64,000 nt of DNA, taken from contig JBAIZL010000003.1 in assembly GCA_036971475.1 (NCBI GenBank), positions 50,481,842-50,545,841 of the forward strand. Direction: 5' to 3'. Origin of the DNA: Prosapia bicincta (lineage: Eukaryota > Arthropoda > Insecta > Hemiptera > Cercopidae). This document shows, piece after piece, positions 22,587 through 33,639 of the stretch. Made by a program: the position numbers and the translations under genes. The notes beneath the pieces are model-generated. The model ran no database searches and was not told the origin of the DNA. It was given only the letters and a program-made list of their open reading frames with translations. The stretch's first letter is position 1; every line of letters begins with the position of its first letter.

Positions 22587-22789
22587 ATATTTTTGCCACT
22601 AGGAATGCTGCTGTTGTGCTTCCTCGGTACCATTTCTTTTTAAAGTTAGAAGTGATGTGATCGAAAAGTATGTGTGATATGTGCCTTGTTTATTCATTTA
22701 AGATGTCATTTATATGTGTGTTGCTATGTATATACATTTCAAACTGTTCTAGTGTGTTTATGGCCTTTGTTACATGTATGGAGGATGCT

Positions 22790-23525
22790 CATGTTATTTT
22801 CCATACTTGTGCATGAGTATGATGTTTAGTGTCCATGAGGTGATTTGCGAAGGTGGATTCAAGCAGGTAGTAGTGTGCAGTGCCCTTTTTTGTTCCTTAT
22901 ATCTTTCGGCGAAAGATCTGCCTGTTTGTCCAATATAGAACTTTTTGCAGTTGTTGCATTTTAGTTTGTATACTCCTGGGTTATTGTATGTGTTGGTATT
23001 GTTATTAATGCTGTGTCTGACAGCTGTTTGGCTTTTATTTGTTGTTCTGTAAGCTACATTGTATCCTGCTTTTTTGAATTGGTGTGCTATCTTATTTGTG
23101 AGTTTGTTTATGTATGTGAGGGTGATGAATTTGTTTGTGTTCGTGTTTTTGTTGTAACTTTCCTTGTTGAGTATTTTTCTGTGTAGTTTGTCAATTAGAT
23201 AATTGTCATATCCATTTTTGTGAGCTAAGTATTTGATTGTGTTTAGTTCCTCTGTGTAGTTAGTTGTGGACATGGGTATTTTATTTATTCTATGTGGTCA
23301 ATGTTTGAATGCTGCGTGTTTATGTTGTATTGGGTGGTATGATGAACTGTGTATCAGTGTGTCTGTCATGGTTGGCTTGCGGTATATGTTGAATTCATGT
23401 TTGTTTTGATTTTTTGTTATGGTGATGTCTAAAAAATTCATTGTTTTGTTGTTTTCAAATTCTGCAGTGAACTGGATATTTTTGTGTATTTTGTTTATAT
23501 GTGTTTGGAGTTGTTTATTTGTACT
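22790..23525 (-). pseudogene. 5'-truncated Penelope-like element with near-intact GIY-YIG
   Basis: The minus strand, from about 23525, reads NNKTMNFLDITITKNQNK, FNIYRKPTMTDTLIHSSSYH, a stop near 23302, then a 159-codon frame (23273-22794) with YTEELNTIKYLAHKNGYD, TNKIAHQFKKAGYNVAYR, GVYKLKCNNCKKFYIGQTG and RSFAERYKEQ. The Cys pair between GVY and YIG is present. The RT palm is absent, as expected for a 5'-truncated target-primed copy. The frame end near 22794 diverges from the family by a frameshift. The ribozyme at 22551 lies about 200 bp beyond. Confidence 0.85.
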
Positions 23526-23529
23526 AAAT

Positions 23530-24300
23530 ACAAATACAAATAATTATTTGTGCAACAGTTTACTATTAAAATGTACAGAAATATTGCAACTGCTTTAAAA
23601 CACAAATCTTTATAAAGTGTTTGGTTTCTTACAAAACAGTGCTCCATTAAAATATAGTGATGAAGTATCTATATCTGGTTAGGGTAAAATTTCTTTAAAA
23701 AAATGTTTTAATTATAGACAAGGTAGACATTTGAATGTGTTGACCAGTTGTATTGTTAAAACAGTCTCCTTAGTAATACAGGAACATTACCAAAATGAAG
23801 GCAACTTTATCTGTCTACATTAGGCTTATCTTAACAAACATAATGAGTGTTTTTATAACTAAATTATTCCTAACTTGATATTTTGTTGCTTTATTCAAAT
23901 GTAGTATAACAGTTTTCTGTGTTAGAATCAGAAATGTAAATGTAAAACGTTTTGTGAAACAAAATTGATTTTGTCTCATTTTAAAAAATATAATCTCATA
24001 TATATATACTAAAAAGTTGTCATTTTTTAAATCAAAATATATTAGATTATTTCATAATATAAATTTCTAAGAACTTACTTGAAATATCTTTGTTTATACA
24101 TCTTTTTATATAAATATTATAATTTAAAATATAATAAATTTCTATAATTTTATATTTGAACAATTTTAAATAAATTTAAGTAAAGCCAAATCTCTTCTTG
24201 AAATTGTTTTTTTTAATTTAACAAATTTACTCAAAATTTTACTTTGAGAAGCAGAGTTAGGCATGACTGGATTGAAGTTTCTTGATGTAATCATCTTGAA
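23530..24300. other. AT-rich stretch without supportable genes
   Basis: Low-complexity AT-rich sequence; nothing recognisable. Confidence 0.6.
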
Positions 24301-24316
24301 TTCACTGATTAAACTA

Positions 24317-24425
24317 ATTTTAAACTACTTAACCAAGTGAATACGTAATTGCTTACTCAATTAAGTACTTGCTTACAACCAAGTAAACAATTACGTATTC
24401 ATTTAGTTAAGCAGTTTAAAATTAG
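24317..24425. repeat. short palindrome of PLE-tail sequence
   Basis: Arms 24317-24365 and 24378-24425 are inverted (aactaattttaaactactt against aagcagtttaaaattagt, and tacgtaattgctta against its inverse). The arms are the same tail phrase that precedes the 41-bp-like segment at 14940 and 19800. Confidence 0.7.
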
Positions 24426-24447
24426 TATGTCTGGATTGGTCATGCCT

Positions 24448-24725
24448 TTGAAGGAAGATGTCATCTTCAGTCGCCTGCTTTTACCAGCAAGCTGATCCCG
24501 ACCCAAATGGTTCAGGAATGTTCCATCTAATCTCCTGTGTTCTTGCGATGAGTCCCTTTTCTCCAGTAAATTGACTGCATAATGCAATCTCTTCTTTGAA
24601 GGAAACCGTCATCTTCAGTCACCTGCTTTTGCCAGCAAATGGATGCTGATCCTGCCTGGAATGGTTCAGGAATGTTCCATATCCTTCTCCTGTGTTCTTG
24701 CGATGAGTCCCTTTTCTCCAGTGAC
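24448..24725. repeat. tandem duplication of a ~150-bp unit
   Basis: Two copies share gtcatcttcagtc, ggttcaggaatgttccat and tcctgtgttcttgcgatgag followed by tcccttttctccagt. No coding role is seen. Confidence 0.8.
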
Positions 24726-24792
24726 TTGATAGTTCCATTCGCAGTGGTTCTACTGCGGTTATTTTACTTTGAGAAATGTGTACTAACAGTTT

Positions 24793-25011
24793 TTGTTCTT
24801 GGCAAGGTTAGGGATTAACTCTGTAGCCCGCCAGGATGATACCAAAGAAAACTTAAAAAACAACACCTACTCCCGCAGTCCCTGTTCTCTGGCTCCTATA
24901 TCTAATCTGACCGGTGTCTCAAATTCAACTAACTCCAATTTGCCATCTGTAACGTTTTTCCCACTCCTATCTCTATCTTCTTTGACTTTGATCTTTGCGA
25001 TTAGTTTTTAA
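24793..25011. other. GC-richer open segment, strand unclear
   Basis: The plus strand has a 72-codon Ser/Asn-rich frame. The minus strand over the same bases reads IKVKEDRDRSGKNVTDGKLE, then LVEFETPVRLDIGAREQGL before a stop, which looks more protein-like in composition. No family is recognised for either. It may be a fragment of a retroelement ORF1 or of a host exon. Confidence 0.25.
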
Positions 25012-25019
25012 AATTTTAA

Positions 25020-26950
25020 AATGATTTGGCTTTACCGTAACACTTTGTTTTATAATTAATATTCCTTTAGTATTGCTACATTTTATTTGAATATTAAAAA
25101 AAAAAAAATTTATATATTAAATTTTGGCTTTTAAGCCTTCAAACAGCATTTTTTGCCCGTTTGAGCACACACACAAACACGCGCACACATGCACACCAAA
25201 CCACTTGGGATAAAAGAAAATTTCGTTTATAACTTTTTTTATATCCTGGTTCCAGTGTGTTATAGCAAAAATTTTCAGCATGTAAATATGTTACATTTGT
25301 TATTAAATTGCTAACCTATAGGTCTATAGGTTAAATGTGTGTGTAAAGGTTGTGGTAATTGGCTATGACTGCTTTAAGCATGGAGCTTTGGGATATAGGT
25401 CCTTGCAAAAACCTGCAAAGAATAACATTGTTTGTGTTATAAAATACATTTGGCTTTGAGGGACCATTTAGTGTAAAAAGAAGTATTTAACACCAGTGTT
25501 AATACAGGACTTCCCAAAAATCCTGTTTAAAAAAGTGTATAAAAATTATGAAAATAATCATATACCTAAAATTATGTATTTAGATACAAAGCAGAGAAGA
25601 ACACTGCAGTAGGTTTTATTGGAAATGTTTACGTAATGTGTTACATGCTATATTAATTTGTGTGTAATATTTAAGAAACGAATTTAATATAGATGTCTTG
25701 CTTTTGTATAACAAGGCTTTTTAACAAGAAATGTGTAATTAAAAAATCTAAAGTAAAACATTTAATACCAACATCCTAGATAAAATCTTATTAAAAACAG
25801 AAAAACGTTTATCTTCAAAAGCAGTATAAGATACTAACCAGAAAAGTGAACCTCGCATAGTGTAATACAAAGTTATAGATGGGAACAATTAATGTTGTTA
25901 TTGCATTTGCAGACTATTGGTGAGTCAGGCAGAGAATGATTTTAAAAAAGTCACCTCGGAGCGCCCCGGAAAATCCTAGGAGACCCCCAGAGCGTCCCCG
26001 CACCGTAAACTGCAAGAAGGTGAGTTGATGGGTTGGTTATGTTTGCTGTAATGTATGAGAATAGTTGTGAGGATGAAAATAATAAGATGAAACAAGCAAA
26101 GTGAAAATAATCTAAAAAAGCTGCTACAAAGTCTGGCAAAAATTAAATCCATTTACGTCAGGTTTATGCTATTATTAAACATATAATATTTTGGATACAC
26201 ACCTCGATAAAATTACCTATTTTACTAGCTACAAACCTAAACTCCAGGAACAATGAATCTTTCCATGGAAACAATAACTAACCTTAACGTGTGATACCAG
26301 GCAACCACATTTCAGTCATTGTTAATATCTTTACATGAAAATACTGTTATATTTTTACAATAAATAATTTTATATTATTTTCCCCATTTCTCGACTATAT
26401 TTTTTGATTGATTATATAGATGTGTTTTATTTGTTTAGTTTTCAAAATATTTGATATCCTATAATCCTCAAATATATACAAGTATAGTTTGTTGTATGGG
26501 TTTTATTTAATGACCTATATAAACAATAATTGAACATAATCGTTGATACTTTGCAATTAGTACTCGCAGAAATCGTTCAATACACCAAAGAATATACACA
26601 AAGATAGCAACAGAGTATCAGACACAAACAAAACTCTCGTCGAAAAATACACATTTACACTTACCAACAGTTTCATCTACGCACAATATGCACCATAAAC
26701 ATCGAATTTAATATAAACGAGTTAGGACTTAAATGACATGAATAAGGCTCTTGCCCCAAAAATACAACTACAAACAAAAGGTTGGACACACAAAACAGCA
26801 ATACAAAGCACGGAATCCATTCCCCATCATAAACACACTAAACACTAAACCAAGCACATTTAATAAACACACAACCCTTCCATCATACAAATAGCGACCA
26901 ACCTCGATATTTTAAAACAGAAAAGGCAGATCTATAGTAATAATGCACCA
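25020..26950. repeat. segmental duplication, copy 1 (partner 51.28-53.3 kb)
   Basis: From aaaatgatttggctttacc near 25020 the sequence parallels 51297-53300 in the same order: CA/CG-rich microsatellite (25168-25199 and 51446-51508), a tgttacatttgt block, an exon-like segment, then plus-strand PLE 5' sequence. A part (25260-25620) has a third copy at 48240-48560. Confidence 0.8.
25913..26019 (+). other. exon-like segment, paralogue 1, frame broken
   Basis: The segment is bounded by acceptor attgcatttgcag and donor gtgagt, both conserved in the copy at 52237. It starts LLVSQAENDFKKVTSERPGK and then needs a one-base frame change to read PRRPPERPRTVNCKK. The copy at 52237 reads both parts in one frame. 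This one is therefore probably non-functional. The host gene is unknown. Confidence 0.4.
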
Positions 26951-27147
26951 ACAAGACGTTGACAATAAAATAAATAAATTCATGACAGAAAACAACAAAC
27001 ATAACGGAATTCCATTTAGTCCCTACACATAAAACTCAAACGCAAATTAAAAATCACCTAAGCATATGCACCGAAATCATGAAACCAGAACGAAAGAAAC
27101 ATTACAAACAAAACACACATTCCACAATAATAAACCACATGCAGGCA
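26555..27147 (+). pseudogene. PLE reverse transcriptase, N-terminal part
   Basis: The plus strand includes IVIMHQQDVDNKINKFMTEN, ITE.H.VPTHKTQTQIKNHL and EIMKPERKKHYKQNTHS, matching the copies at 21.4 kb and 53.3 kb. It is cut at 27148 by a hAT insertion and continues at 29859. Frameshifts are present. A parallel copy lies at 52880-53935. Confidence 0.7.
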
Positions 27148-28197
27148 CCTTCAGTCAGGGCCGGATTTAGGATCTGTGTCCCCCTAGACTCAGCTTGTGG
27201 TGCGAGCCCTTCCGGGGAGGGGGGGCAGGGGGTTTCTGGCAATATAGAGTATCCCCATCCAACTGATTTATTTAGAAACCTTTAATTCAAAATACGTACA
27301 ACCATATTAAATTTATCTTTGTTACCAATTACCATGTGAATGATTAATAAATAGACGTCAATTATGTTTAATTATGAAAAAAAAATTAATTTTTCTAAAA
27401 ACATTGAGTTAGTTGACAGTGTAACATTTAATGAAATTATAATAACAACTACATAAAATGTATATATATAGAATTTAAACTTTCATGTTATGAATAAATG
27501 TTGGATAGATAGGGGTATTTCCCATGTGATAATACAGATCCATACTAATAAAGCAATTTAATTGAAATTTTAAAATATTAACTAATTATGACATCAAGTT
27601 ATTCACCACTTTAAATACATGATAAAACACGTTGCACAAAACTAAAACACTTTCAAGGCAAAAATTTTGAAATAATTTGCATATTATTTTGAAATCTTTA
27701 TTGGTTAATTAGTTGATCAAATTATTACTAATGTAGAAAAGAAATAGTATTGAAAATGTAAGAACAACTGTAAATGTCTACCTTTCTGAATCCTGGGCAC
27801 ACATCCTTGCATGCTAGTGATTTGTGTTTATTCGTTAATCACACGATATTAAAACTGAATTTAAATAAAAACGTTAACATTTTTAATTAAAATAAAATTA
27901 ATTAACTACAATTCTGAAATAAATAAAAATAACTAATTCATATTAAATGATTTAATCATTCCTTTGCCCGCTGGCGAGAGGAAGGTCTTGTCTTGGCTGC
28001 AATCTGAGAGAGAGAGAGAGAAAAAACTTAAGTACAAGTAGAATTATCACGCACCTTTATACATCCTATAGGAAATGTCCTTTTCAATACAGCGTCAAAT
28101 ACAAATGCATTAGTTTGTTTCAAAATAATTTTACATGTTTAATTTAATTATGATAACACAATTTTTTTTTTCTTTTTGTCACATTTAATTTATATAT

Positions 28198-28200
<3 letters not shown>

Positions 28201-28234
<34 letters not shown>
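28201..28234. repeat. (AT)n microsatellite
   Basis: Uninterrupted AT dinucleotides inside the hAT element. Confidence 0.9.
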
Positions 28235-28236
<2 letters not shown>

Positions 28237-28439
28237 CCTAATTACAATACCGACCGTGTTGGACTGCATTAATAATATGTATTTTATTTTATTATGATAA
28301 AATAATTAACTACAAAATGTTATACATTAGTAGCTACCTTACTTAAAAATTCTACAATTAATTAGCTACTACTGATTGGTTTTCTCCTTAATTTTAAATG
28401 AGTAAAGGTACTAATACATCATGATAATTAACCTGCTTC

Positions 28440-29760
28440 AAGATATCATTTTCGATACTTAGCAAAGATAAAATGTTCAGTCGATCTTCTGTCATAGATG
28501 TTCTGAGTCTGTTCTTTATTAATTTTAATTTGGAGAGTCACGATACTGCTCAGAAAAGGTCTTAAACTGCACCAGTTCATTTTCAAGATCATATTCAAGA
28601 TCGTTGTTATATAGCCCACTAGTTTCTTACTCGCTACCTGCATTTCTTCCACAGAAAGTTCATGCAATTTGCTGAGAAACCCAAAACGTGCATCAACTTG
28701 TTGGTAAGCTTGCAGCCTCTTGTGTAATGCTCATTCTAATTCGTCAATGACAGGAATAAAACTTCCTATTCTAAACCTATTTGAAGGTGTCAAATCTACC
28801 TCTGGGGCTTGGGCACTGTCTACGGTAGCTAAACGTACATTTGTTTTGCGCTTGCGCTTTTCCTCATATTTGTCACCATCAACTTCACCATTATCTAAGT
28901 CTGAGGCTCTCTCTTCGTATTCCTCATAACTATCTCACTTACTTTCTATCAAGCTTTTAAGGTATAAGAGTAACGATGCAGCTGTGTTTATGTCCAGCCT
29001 TGGGTTTTGAAGAGTTTCGCTTGTTTTGTTTACTTGACCCAAGATATCATTCCAAAATACAGTGTAAAGTCTTGTTTCCAATTTTTCCATTTTTTTGAAC
29101 AAGCCCAGAGCCTATACTCTGGCTTTACCTGGCTCTTCTTGGTCGCCTGAGATATCAAAAAGTGTGTTGTGTATCTCTCTGTAGCCATTCAAAAGAGCTT
29201 TGGTGGCATCAGCTCTGCATGACCACCGTGTTGTCGTCGTTCTTTTTGGCACTAGTATGGGCTTTCACTCGCAGATTTTGCTTTTTGTAAGCAGTCTGTC
29301 AAAGTCCTATAACGACTGGTTGAAGAAGTGAATAATACAAACAGCTCCTCCAAGAAATCAAAAAAGCAGTCAGCACTGAGGCAGCAGCCAGCTGCAGCTT
29401 GCACAGCTAGATTCAGCGAGTGTCCTGCACATGGTACCCACAAAGCCAGGTCATTTTCTTGCCGTACTAAAGCTTGCAGGCCGTTGTATTTTCTACTCAT
29501 CGAACTAGCATTATCATAGGATTGACCACAACAGTTCTTGATGTCTAAACCATTCTCTTCCAAGAACGTGAAGAAGCTTTGAAACATGTCTTTAGCTTTA
29601 TCGGCATTCACTGACTCTTCATGGGCTTTCACTCGCAGATTTTGCTTTTTGTAAGCAGTCTGTCAAAGTCCTATAACGACTGGTTGAAGAAGTGAAAAAT
29701 ACAAACAGCTCCTCCAAGAAATCAAAAAAGCAGTCAGCACTGAGGACTCGCTGCAGACAA
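28440..29760 (-). pseudogene. hAT transposase (ZMYM1-like), broken
   Basis: The minus strand gives DKAKDMFQSFFTFLEENGLD, CCGQSYDNASSMSRKYNGLQ, ALWVPCAGHSLNLAVQAAA and DCFFDFLEELFVLF (the RNase-H-like core of this hAT group), then TTRWSCRADATKALLNGY, LETRLYTVFWNDILGQVNK, and finally the hAT dimerisation block KLIKNRLRTSMTEDRLNILS with LLSIENDIL near 28450-28520. An acidic linker (DLDNGEVDGDKYEEK) lies near 28890. Stops and frameshifts separate these blocks. A 125-bp segment (about 29260-29385) is repeated exactly except for few bases at 29622-29746, which disrupts the N-terminal side. Confidence 0.85.
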
Positions 29761-29858
29761 GCTATTTGAAATTCTAATATTTTTTTGTGGAGCGGGCCCC
29801 CATTTGATACGGGCCAATAGGCACGCGCCTTATTTGCCTGTTCCTAAATCCGGCAGTG

Positions 29859-30127
29859 CCTTCACGTAAGCTAGCCAAATACACACACAAACGTTAATAA
29901 CCACAGATCCATACACAATGTCATTGGCCTAATCCACAAAATTAAAGCCATCTATATACCCCACAACTCCACTCTATCGTCATTCGACATAAATAATTTA
30001 AACACCATCGTACCCATTAAACAATCACTTCAAACACTAGAAAACTTGCTCACAACAAACTAAACTGTACAAAAACTCACCCAAGAAATCATCACACTCA
30101 CTAAACTCATAACACAAATTCTACACC
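29859..30127 (+). pseudogene. PLE reverse transcriptase, continuation after the hAT
   Basis: The plus strand reads KLAKYTHKR, IGLIHKIKAIYIPHNSTLSS and FDINNLNTIVPIKQSLQTLE with stops and frameshifts, aligning with motif A of the RT (compare SSDIKNLYTNVP at 21.0 kb). Coding sequence then passes directly into a hammerhead at 30128; motif B, YxDD, thumb and endonuclease are all missing, a large internal deletion. Confidence 0.7.
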
Positions 30128-30172
30128 CAAACACTGATGATGGTGACATTGTCGTCGAAATTAGTTTGTTTG
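30128..30172 (+). ncRNA. hammerhead ribozyme, type I, family B
   Basis: The plus strand reads CAAACA, CUGAUGA, U, stem II GGUGAC-AUU-GUCGUC, GAAA, UUAGUU with cleavage expected after the last U, then UGUUUG. Stem I CAAACA/UGUUUG is six perfect Watson-Crick pairs and stem II is six pairs with two G-U wobbles. All invariant core bases are present. The stem III region, AUUAGU, is one change from the palindrome ACUAGU seen in part in the partner at 53937. It is the best-looking ribozyme in the window. Confidence 0.8.
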
Positions 30173-30392
30173 TTTTAATAAACTAGTGTGTAGTAAGATT
30201 TAGAGGTACAATATTAGTTACATTAAATAAAACTGAGCAAGGAAATCTTTTGTTCTGAGGATTATTGTCTTTCTTGACAATGTGGACTGGAGAAGCAAAT
30301 GTTTCCATACATTTGAAATATAAATAATAACCACTTTAACAATAGTTTATGACTATCTGAACTTTAATTTTGTAAGTTTGGTTAAATTTACT

Positions 30393-31157
30393 GGTTATTT
30401 TTTATTACGGCGGCCCCACTCCATATTTTGGATTATTGTTCAAAAGCACGAAAAGGTACGATATCCACAAAAAAAAAAATTTTTTCCTTTGAGCAAAGTT
30501 ACTTTTTTCGACTTTAAAGTAGGGCAAATTTTTTTTGGCGGAAGCACAAGTTGTGAATATTCGCGGAGTGATACTTACGTCACAGTGCTGCGCATAAGGT
30601 TGTACGCATTGTCCGCGGTACGTCACGCAAACTTACGTGTGTAGATATTTGAGAAACAACTTCTACAGTTAGGATAGATTGGTTTTAAATTTATAAAATA
30701 CTGTATACCTATATTAAAATATACCGAAAAAGTGTAAAGTCAGGTTAGGTTTGGTTTTAATTTTATACATTGAATTTCATGCTTCATGATTTTACAACTG
30801 AATTTCAATGTATAAAATTAAAACCAAACCTAACCTGACTTTACACTTTTTCGGTATATTTTAATATAGGTATACAGTATTTTATAAATTTAAAACCAAT
30901 CTATCCTAACTGTAGAAGTTGTTTCTCAAATACCGCGGACAATGCGTAAACCTTATGCGCAGCACTGTGACGTAAGTATCACTCCGCGACTATTCACAGC
31001 TTGTGCTTCCGCCAAAAAAAATTTGCCCTACTTTAAAGTCGAAAAAAGTAACTTTGCTCAAAGGAAAAAAATTTTTTTTTTGTGGATATCGTACCTTTTC
31101 GTGCTTTTGAACAATAATCCAAAATATGGAGTGGGGCCGCCGTAATAAAAAATAACC
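30393..31157. mobile_element. 765-bp fold-back (long inverted repeat) element
   Basis: Arms 30393-30775 and 30803-31157 are near-perfect inverse copies around a spacer of about 28 bp. Both ends begin ggttattttttattacgg, and the element is flanked by the 8-bp direct repeat aatttact (30385-30392 and 31158-31165). The uninterrupted homologous PLE tail at 13333 carries only one such copy (aacttact), an empty site. The left arm has about 28 extra bases (near 30615-30642). There is no coding sequence; the short open frames are strand shadows of one another. The transposase type is unclear: the 8-bp duplication would fit hAT or Merlin-like families. Confidence 0.85.
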
Positions 31158-31166
31158 AATTTACTG

Positions 31167-31212
31167 AGACAGAAGGTTTTCGATCACTATGTGGCGATCT
31201 TCATCAGTGTCT
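31167..31212 (-). ncRNA. hammerhead ribozyme, type I, family A (best copy)
   Basis: The minus strand reads AGACA, CUGAUGA, A, stem II GAUCGC-CACAUA-GUGAUC, GAAA, ACCUUC with cleavage expected after C, then UGUCU. Stem I is five perfect pairs and stem II six pairs (one G-U). It lies 2 bp from the target duplication of the fold-back element, so the insertion narrowly missed the ribozyme. Confidence 0.75.
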
Positions 31213-32031
31213 TCTGCTTGGAGATGTCAAGTCAAGCGGTGGCGGTTTTAAAGACAGGTTTTCGATAGTATCAAAGAGTATGTGTGATTTGTATTGTGTT
31301 TGTTCGTTTAATAAGTTTGTACTTTGTGTTTTTGAGTGTCTGAAAAATTTCATATTGTTCTAGTGTGTTGAGATGTGGCCTTTTTTTTGTTAATGTGTAG
31401 GATTTCTAGGATATGGTAAATGTCTGTGTATTTGTGTCCTGTTTCTTTTATGTGATTGTAAGGTGCTGAGTGGTGTTCTGTTTGTGTTCCTCGGCTATTT
31501 TCCAAAATAGTTACTTTATTGCTTCAACAGCCTAAAAAATTATTTTAAATAAGAAAATTATGTAATATTAAAAATACTAAACAGGATAGATACAAATAAG
31601 AATAAATTTTTTAAACTGTTCAACAACACACTTTTATTTTGAAATGATCTGAAAATGATAAAATACTATTTTTGTTCTAGTAAGTAACACTGAAATATTT
31701 TGTAACTAAAACTAAAAGTGTGAGGCTGTTTTAGTTTGTATAAATTGCTTCTTATTTGAATATCAAGTTTTGGTTGTTTTCCAGGTAAGAAAAATCATTG
31801 GGCAAACTTAATCAATACCATTATACAAACTATAACTTGATATAAAATTTGTATTTGTCTCTATAATTTATAGAAAACATTGTTCATTATAAGAAATGCA
31901 CAGATATTCTAAATTAAAACCACAAAATATTTACAATATTACATAAACTGCATTTTTGTTAATAATAACAATTATTTTAATAGTATAAATACATGATATA
32001 AATTCATTGTTAACCTGTTTGTTTGTGTTAG

Positions 32032-32117
32032 GGGGTGTGAAGTTGGGCGCCTCCCTGTGGTGCACCCTGGGTAACGCTAAACGTTCAACAACCTGTTTTC
32101 TATCAATACATATGAAG
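32032..32117 (+). other. exon-like segment, paralogue of 18223-18308, Cys lost
   Basis: The same splice boundaries (gtgttag / gtaatt) and 86-nt length as copy A. It reads GVKLGASLWCTLGNAKRSTT, then CFLSIHMK: the second Cys is now Arg (TGT to CGT) and Lys before the third Cys is Thr. The frame is still open. The second exon at 32227 follows in the same phase. Confidence 0.3.
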
Positions 32118-33378
32118 GTAATTATACTATATTTAAAATATGTCTTGACTATAATATTTTTATATCTTTGCTATTTCACACACACACACACAATTGTTTA
32201 ATAAATAAATAAATTCCTGTTTTTAGATACTTACTTCCTTTTCATCAAGACCACTGCCATCTAATAAACCACCAGCATTAGCGACCAGAACCACCAACAC
32301 CTAAATCATCACCACCAATTGCAAACTAAGTCTTTCAACCAGGTGAATTTATTTTTCCATTTCAAATTTTTAAAAGTACATATTAGTCTCGCAAGAAACA
32401 AGATTAGTTTAATTTACAGATTCGGCTAATATAATGTAGAATATTAAAAACATTTTATCTCAACTGTAGAATATTATCTGCATTTTAGCTCTATTTCCCT
32501 AGAATTGTTATTATGCTGTTAGTACACAGGTTTCGAAAGGTTTTCAATAATCAATTGATTTATTATGTTTTTTCCAAATAAATTATAAATATGTAGAGTC
32601 ATGGTTAAATATAGAGTCAAAGATATTTATTTTAATATTGCAACATTTTTGGTTTCAATATTAAAAAGTGGGTTTATTTTAAACTAGGGCTGAATACTTA
32701 TAAATATCATATTGGTAATAATAATTCTGGGTATTTGACTACTAATAGTTGCAAGGATATTAATTTTTTTATTTTTACCTTATAAAAAAGTATTTAGAAG
32801 AAAATTGCTAATAATATAAGAAGATTAAACATTAAAACAGTTCCTGTACTTTGTCTAATCACATTCGTTCCGTCATTATCTCCACAGATAGTTAACATAT
32901 TACCACGTTAAATTTATAACTATTATTTATATAGAAAAAATATATTGTGTTGGCAGTATTTTATGCATTGTAAGAATATTATTTATGTGTTACTGAATTG
33001 CACTATTCATATCATTATAACAAACTCATAAGATATGATTCTCATTTAGCTATTGTTGGTAACTATTGTGAAAGTTTTAGGTGTCTTAGATCAAAGTTTG
33101 ATACAAAGTTTTAAACACTTACACTTTTAAATGTTTTAAACTTGCCTGTAGTAGCACTTATTTTGCTTGTTGAGGACGGTCGTTTCGGGAGATGTGTCAC
33201 TTTGTCAACACAGACCGTAACTTTGAGGTAAAAATTATTAATAAATTGAATTTTATTTCATATATTGGTATTCTTGATTTTTATAGTCCATTACGTTCGG
33301 TGAAACTTTATTAATCACTTTAATATTAGTTCATGTCTATCCGAACTTAAAATTTTGTAAATTTGAAAACACTTACTG

Positions 33379-33415
33379 AGGCAGAACGTTTTCATGGCGA
33401 ACTTCATCAGTGCCT
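33379..33415 (-). ncRNA. hammerhead relic, family A, stem II eroded
   Basis: The minus strand reads AGGCA, CUGAUGA, AGUUCGCCAU, GAAA, ACGUUC, UGCCU. Stem I AGGCA/UGCCU is fully paired, with compensatory changes relative to AGACA/UGUCU at 31167. The stem III region AACGUU is a perfect palindrome. Stem II lacks its partner, as at 19553. Confidence 0.6.
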
Positions 33416-33639
33416 TCTGCTTGGAGTTGTTATGTTAAGTGGTGATGGTTTTAAAGGCAGGTTTTCGATAGAATCAAAGAGTATAATGTACAAGGTTTTG
33501 TCAACAAAATAGGACTACGTCCCAACACACTAGAACAATATGAAATTTACAAACACACAAAAAAACAAAGTATAAACATATTAAACAATTAATCCCAACA
33601 CAAATCATACATACTCTTTGATACTATATTAAAAAAGTA

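Larger units (their letters stand above)
27156..29858 (-). mobile_element. hAT transposon, ZMYM1-like, nested in a PLE
   Basis: The ends are CAGGGCCGGATTTAGGA and, on the other strand, CACTGCCGGATTTAGGA. The flanks are ccttcagt (27148-27155) and ccttcacg (29859-29866), an 8-bp target duplication with two mismatches. The uninterrupted PLE copy at 53.5 kb shows the empty site. The inner part is AT-rich with (GA) and (AT) microsatellites at 28007 and 28201. Transposase remnants lie on the minus strand. The size (2703 bp) suits an autonomous hAT with some loss. Confidence 0.85.
30205..31495 (-). mobile_element. PLE 3' tail carrying a fold-back insertion
   Basis: This is a second copy of 13150-13665. 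It has the family A ribozyme at 31167 and tail coding sequence up to a tgtgttcctcgg phrase, where it is cut and joined to the 2.85-kb duplicated segment at 31498. A 765-bp palindromic element splits it at 30393. Confidence 0.75.

Noticed and set aside
30378..31145. Three open frames of 67-88 codons in the fold-back element
   Set aside because: They are translations of the inverted arms of one another and of no known family; the element is non-coding.
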